From an uncultured Collinsella sp. (GTDB lineage Bacteria; Actinomycetota; Coriobacteriia; Coriobacteriales; Coriobacteriaceae), in contig URNJ01000114.1 in the NCBI GenBank assembly GCA_900549215.1, positions 1 through 5,788 of the forward strand: a stretch of 5,788 nt of DNA, in the 5' to 3' direction. The notes under the pieces are model-generated. The model was given only the letters and a program-made list of their open reading frames with translations, searched no databases and had not been told where the DNA came from. The position numbers and the translations under genes are program-made. How positions within the stretch are numbered: the stretch's first letter is position 1; every line of letters starts with the position of its first letter. Shown one piece after another: positions 5,055-5,788 of this stretch.

Positions 5055-5788
5055 TTACAGACCAGCGATATGGTCGGCGGGCGTCGCGACAACCTGTCCG
5101 GCGCTCTTGGTGGGACGCTTCTTTTTGGTTTCGGCCGTACCCAGCAGCCTCGCCTCAAGACCGCTCACCAAGCGCGCAAGCGGCAGGGTAATGACCAGAT
5201 AGAACAGGGCGGCAACCACATACGGCGTAATGGAGCCCGTCGTTGCCACGATGGTGCGGGCGTTCATGACGATCTCGACCACGCCCACGGCGGCAAGCAG
5301 TGACGTATCCTTGTAAAGCAGGATAAACTCGCTGGTCAGCGTAGGCAGGACATTGCGGAACGTCTGCGGAATCATAACGTAGAGCAGCGTCTGGAAGGCA
5401 TTCATGCCCAGCGAGCGAGCAGCCTCGTTTTGACCCTTGGGGATCGACTGAATACCGGCACGGAAGATCTCGCACAGATACGCAGACGAGTTCATGGCCA
5501 TGACGATAACGCCCAGGACATAGTCGTCCACCTTGACGCCGGCAAGCGGCAGGCCAAAGAACGCGATATAGATCTGCAGGAATGCCGGCGTGCCGCGGAT
5601 GATATTCACGTAGATGCCGGCAAGGCAGCGCAGGATGCGCGATTTGGAGATGCGCATGAGCGACAGGGCAAAGCCAAAGGGGATCGCCAGCGGGAACGCC
5701 ACAAGCACGATCGAGAGCGACATAAGGAAGCCCTTAAAGACGATCGGCAGGCTTTGGACCAAAATGACCGGGTTCAAGAACAGGCGCA
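5055..5788 (-). CDS. Polar amino-acid ABC transporter, permease subunit (5' end beyond window)
   Basis: Membrane subunit of the importer, of the HisM/GlnP (HEQRo) type. Hydrophobic segments are visible from the leading LVQSLPIVFKGFLMSLSIVL through AIPFGFALSL, the region around IYIAFFGLPL, VLGVIVMAMNSSAYL, and the last, VVAALFYLVITLPLARLV. The cytoplasmic EAA loop NEAARSLGMNAFQTLLYVMI, continuing to PQTFRNVLP, docks on the ATPase. The early NIIRGTPAFLQIYI segment is also family-typical. A hydrophilic, Lys-rich tail (ETKKKRPTK onward, about 25 residues) extends past the last helix and is longer than usual. The frame stays open to the window's right edge. The first in-window initiator candidate is TTG at 5777, but no ribosome binding site is visible ahead of it in the 11 bases left, and relatives usually have a few more residues, so the true start is probably just outside. 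The substrate-binding protein gene is likely further upstream. Confidence 0.92.
   Translation of the reverse strand, partial: RLFLNPVILVQSLPIVFKGFLMSLSIVLVAFPLAIPFGFALSLMRISKSRILRCLAGIYVNIIRGTPAFLQIYIAFFGLPLAGVKVDDYVLGVIVMAMNSSAYLCEIFRAGIQSIPKGQNEAARSLGMNAFQTLLYVMIPQTFRNVLPTLTSEFILLYKDTSLLAAVGVVEIVMNARTIVATTGSITPYVVAALFYLVITLPLARLVSGLEARLLGTAETKKKRPTKSAGQVVATPADHIAGL

Noticed and set aside
5766..5777. TTG at 5777 as the permease start
   Set aside because: The frame stays open to the window edge, no ribosome binding site is seen ahead of the TTG, and relatives usually carry a few more N-terminal residues. Treated as a partial gene.
1..5788. CRISPR arrays, tRNA or rRNA genes, insertion sequences, attachment sites, defence systems
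   Set aside because: I looked for regularly spaced repeats, cloverleaf-like segments, terminal inverted repeats and nuclease or transposase motifs and saw none. The window is tightly packed with ordinary chromosomal genes.

Overview
The window looks like chromosomal DNA from a GC-rich anaerobic Gram-positive, most likely a Coriobacteriia member such as Collinsella. This is an inference from several traits: strong AGGAGG-type ribosome binding sites, GTG starts, a CGAAC-N4-GTTCG type SOS box, a Clostridium-type short flavodoxin paired with a DUF3793 protein, and a UvrX/YqjW-YolD type SOS cassette. No rRNA, tRNA, CRISPR array, transposase or phage structural gene is visible.

Layout, left to right: (1) 1-271, minus strand: the first 90 codons of an iron-containing alcohol dehydrogenase family protein, cut by the left edge. 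(2) 420-2416, plus strand: an SOS cassette. A near-consensus promoter is followed at once by two tandem LexA boxes, then by a Y-family DNA polymerase of the UmuC/UvrX type (501 aa, with an unusual insertion of about 80 residues in the little-finger region) and a YolD-like protein whose GTG start overlaps the polymerase stop. (3) 2443-2826, minus strand, convergent with yolD: a small membrane-anchored protein with a C-terminal heavy-metal-associated (HMA) domain. Its likely terminator lies inside the yolD coding sequence, and a CsoR-like palindrome lies just upstream of it. (4) 2936-4172, plus strand: a promoter, a DUF3793 protein with a Cys-rich segment, and a flavodoxin 46 bp downstream, ending at a strong bidirectional terminator (4230-4264). 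(5) 4290-5788, minus strand: the ATPase and the membrane permease of a polar amino-acid ABC importer, with the permease first in the transcript and cut by the right edge.

How the genes fit together: the polymerase and YolD-like protein should be made only after DNA damage. The HMA protein and the DUF3793-flavodoxin pair diverge from a 175-bp intergenic region carrying two candidate metal-regulator sites, which suggests metal (copper or iron) responsive control. That reading is inference. The ABC importer is an independent unit whose substrate-binding protein gene is probably beyond the right edge. All gene families here are known. The points worth a second look are regulatory architecture and lineage-specific insertions, not a new system.
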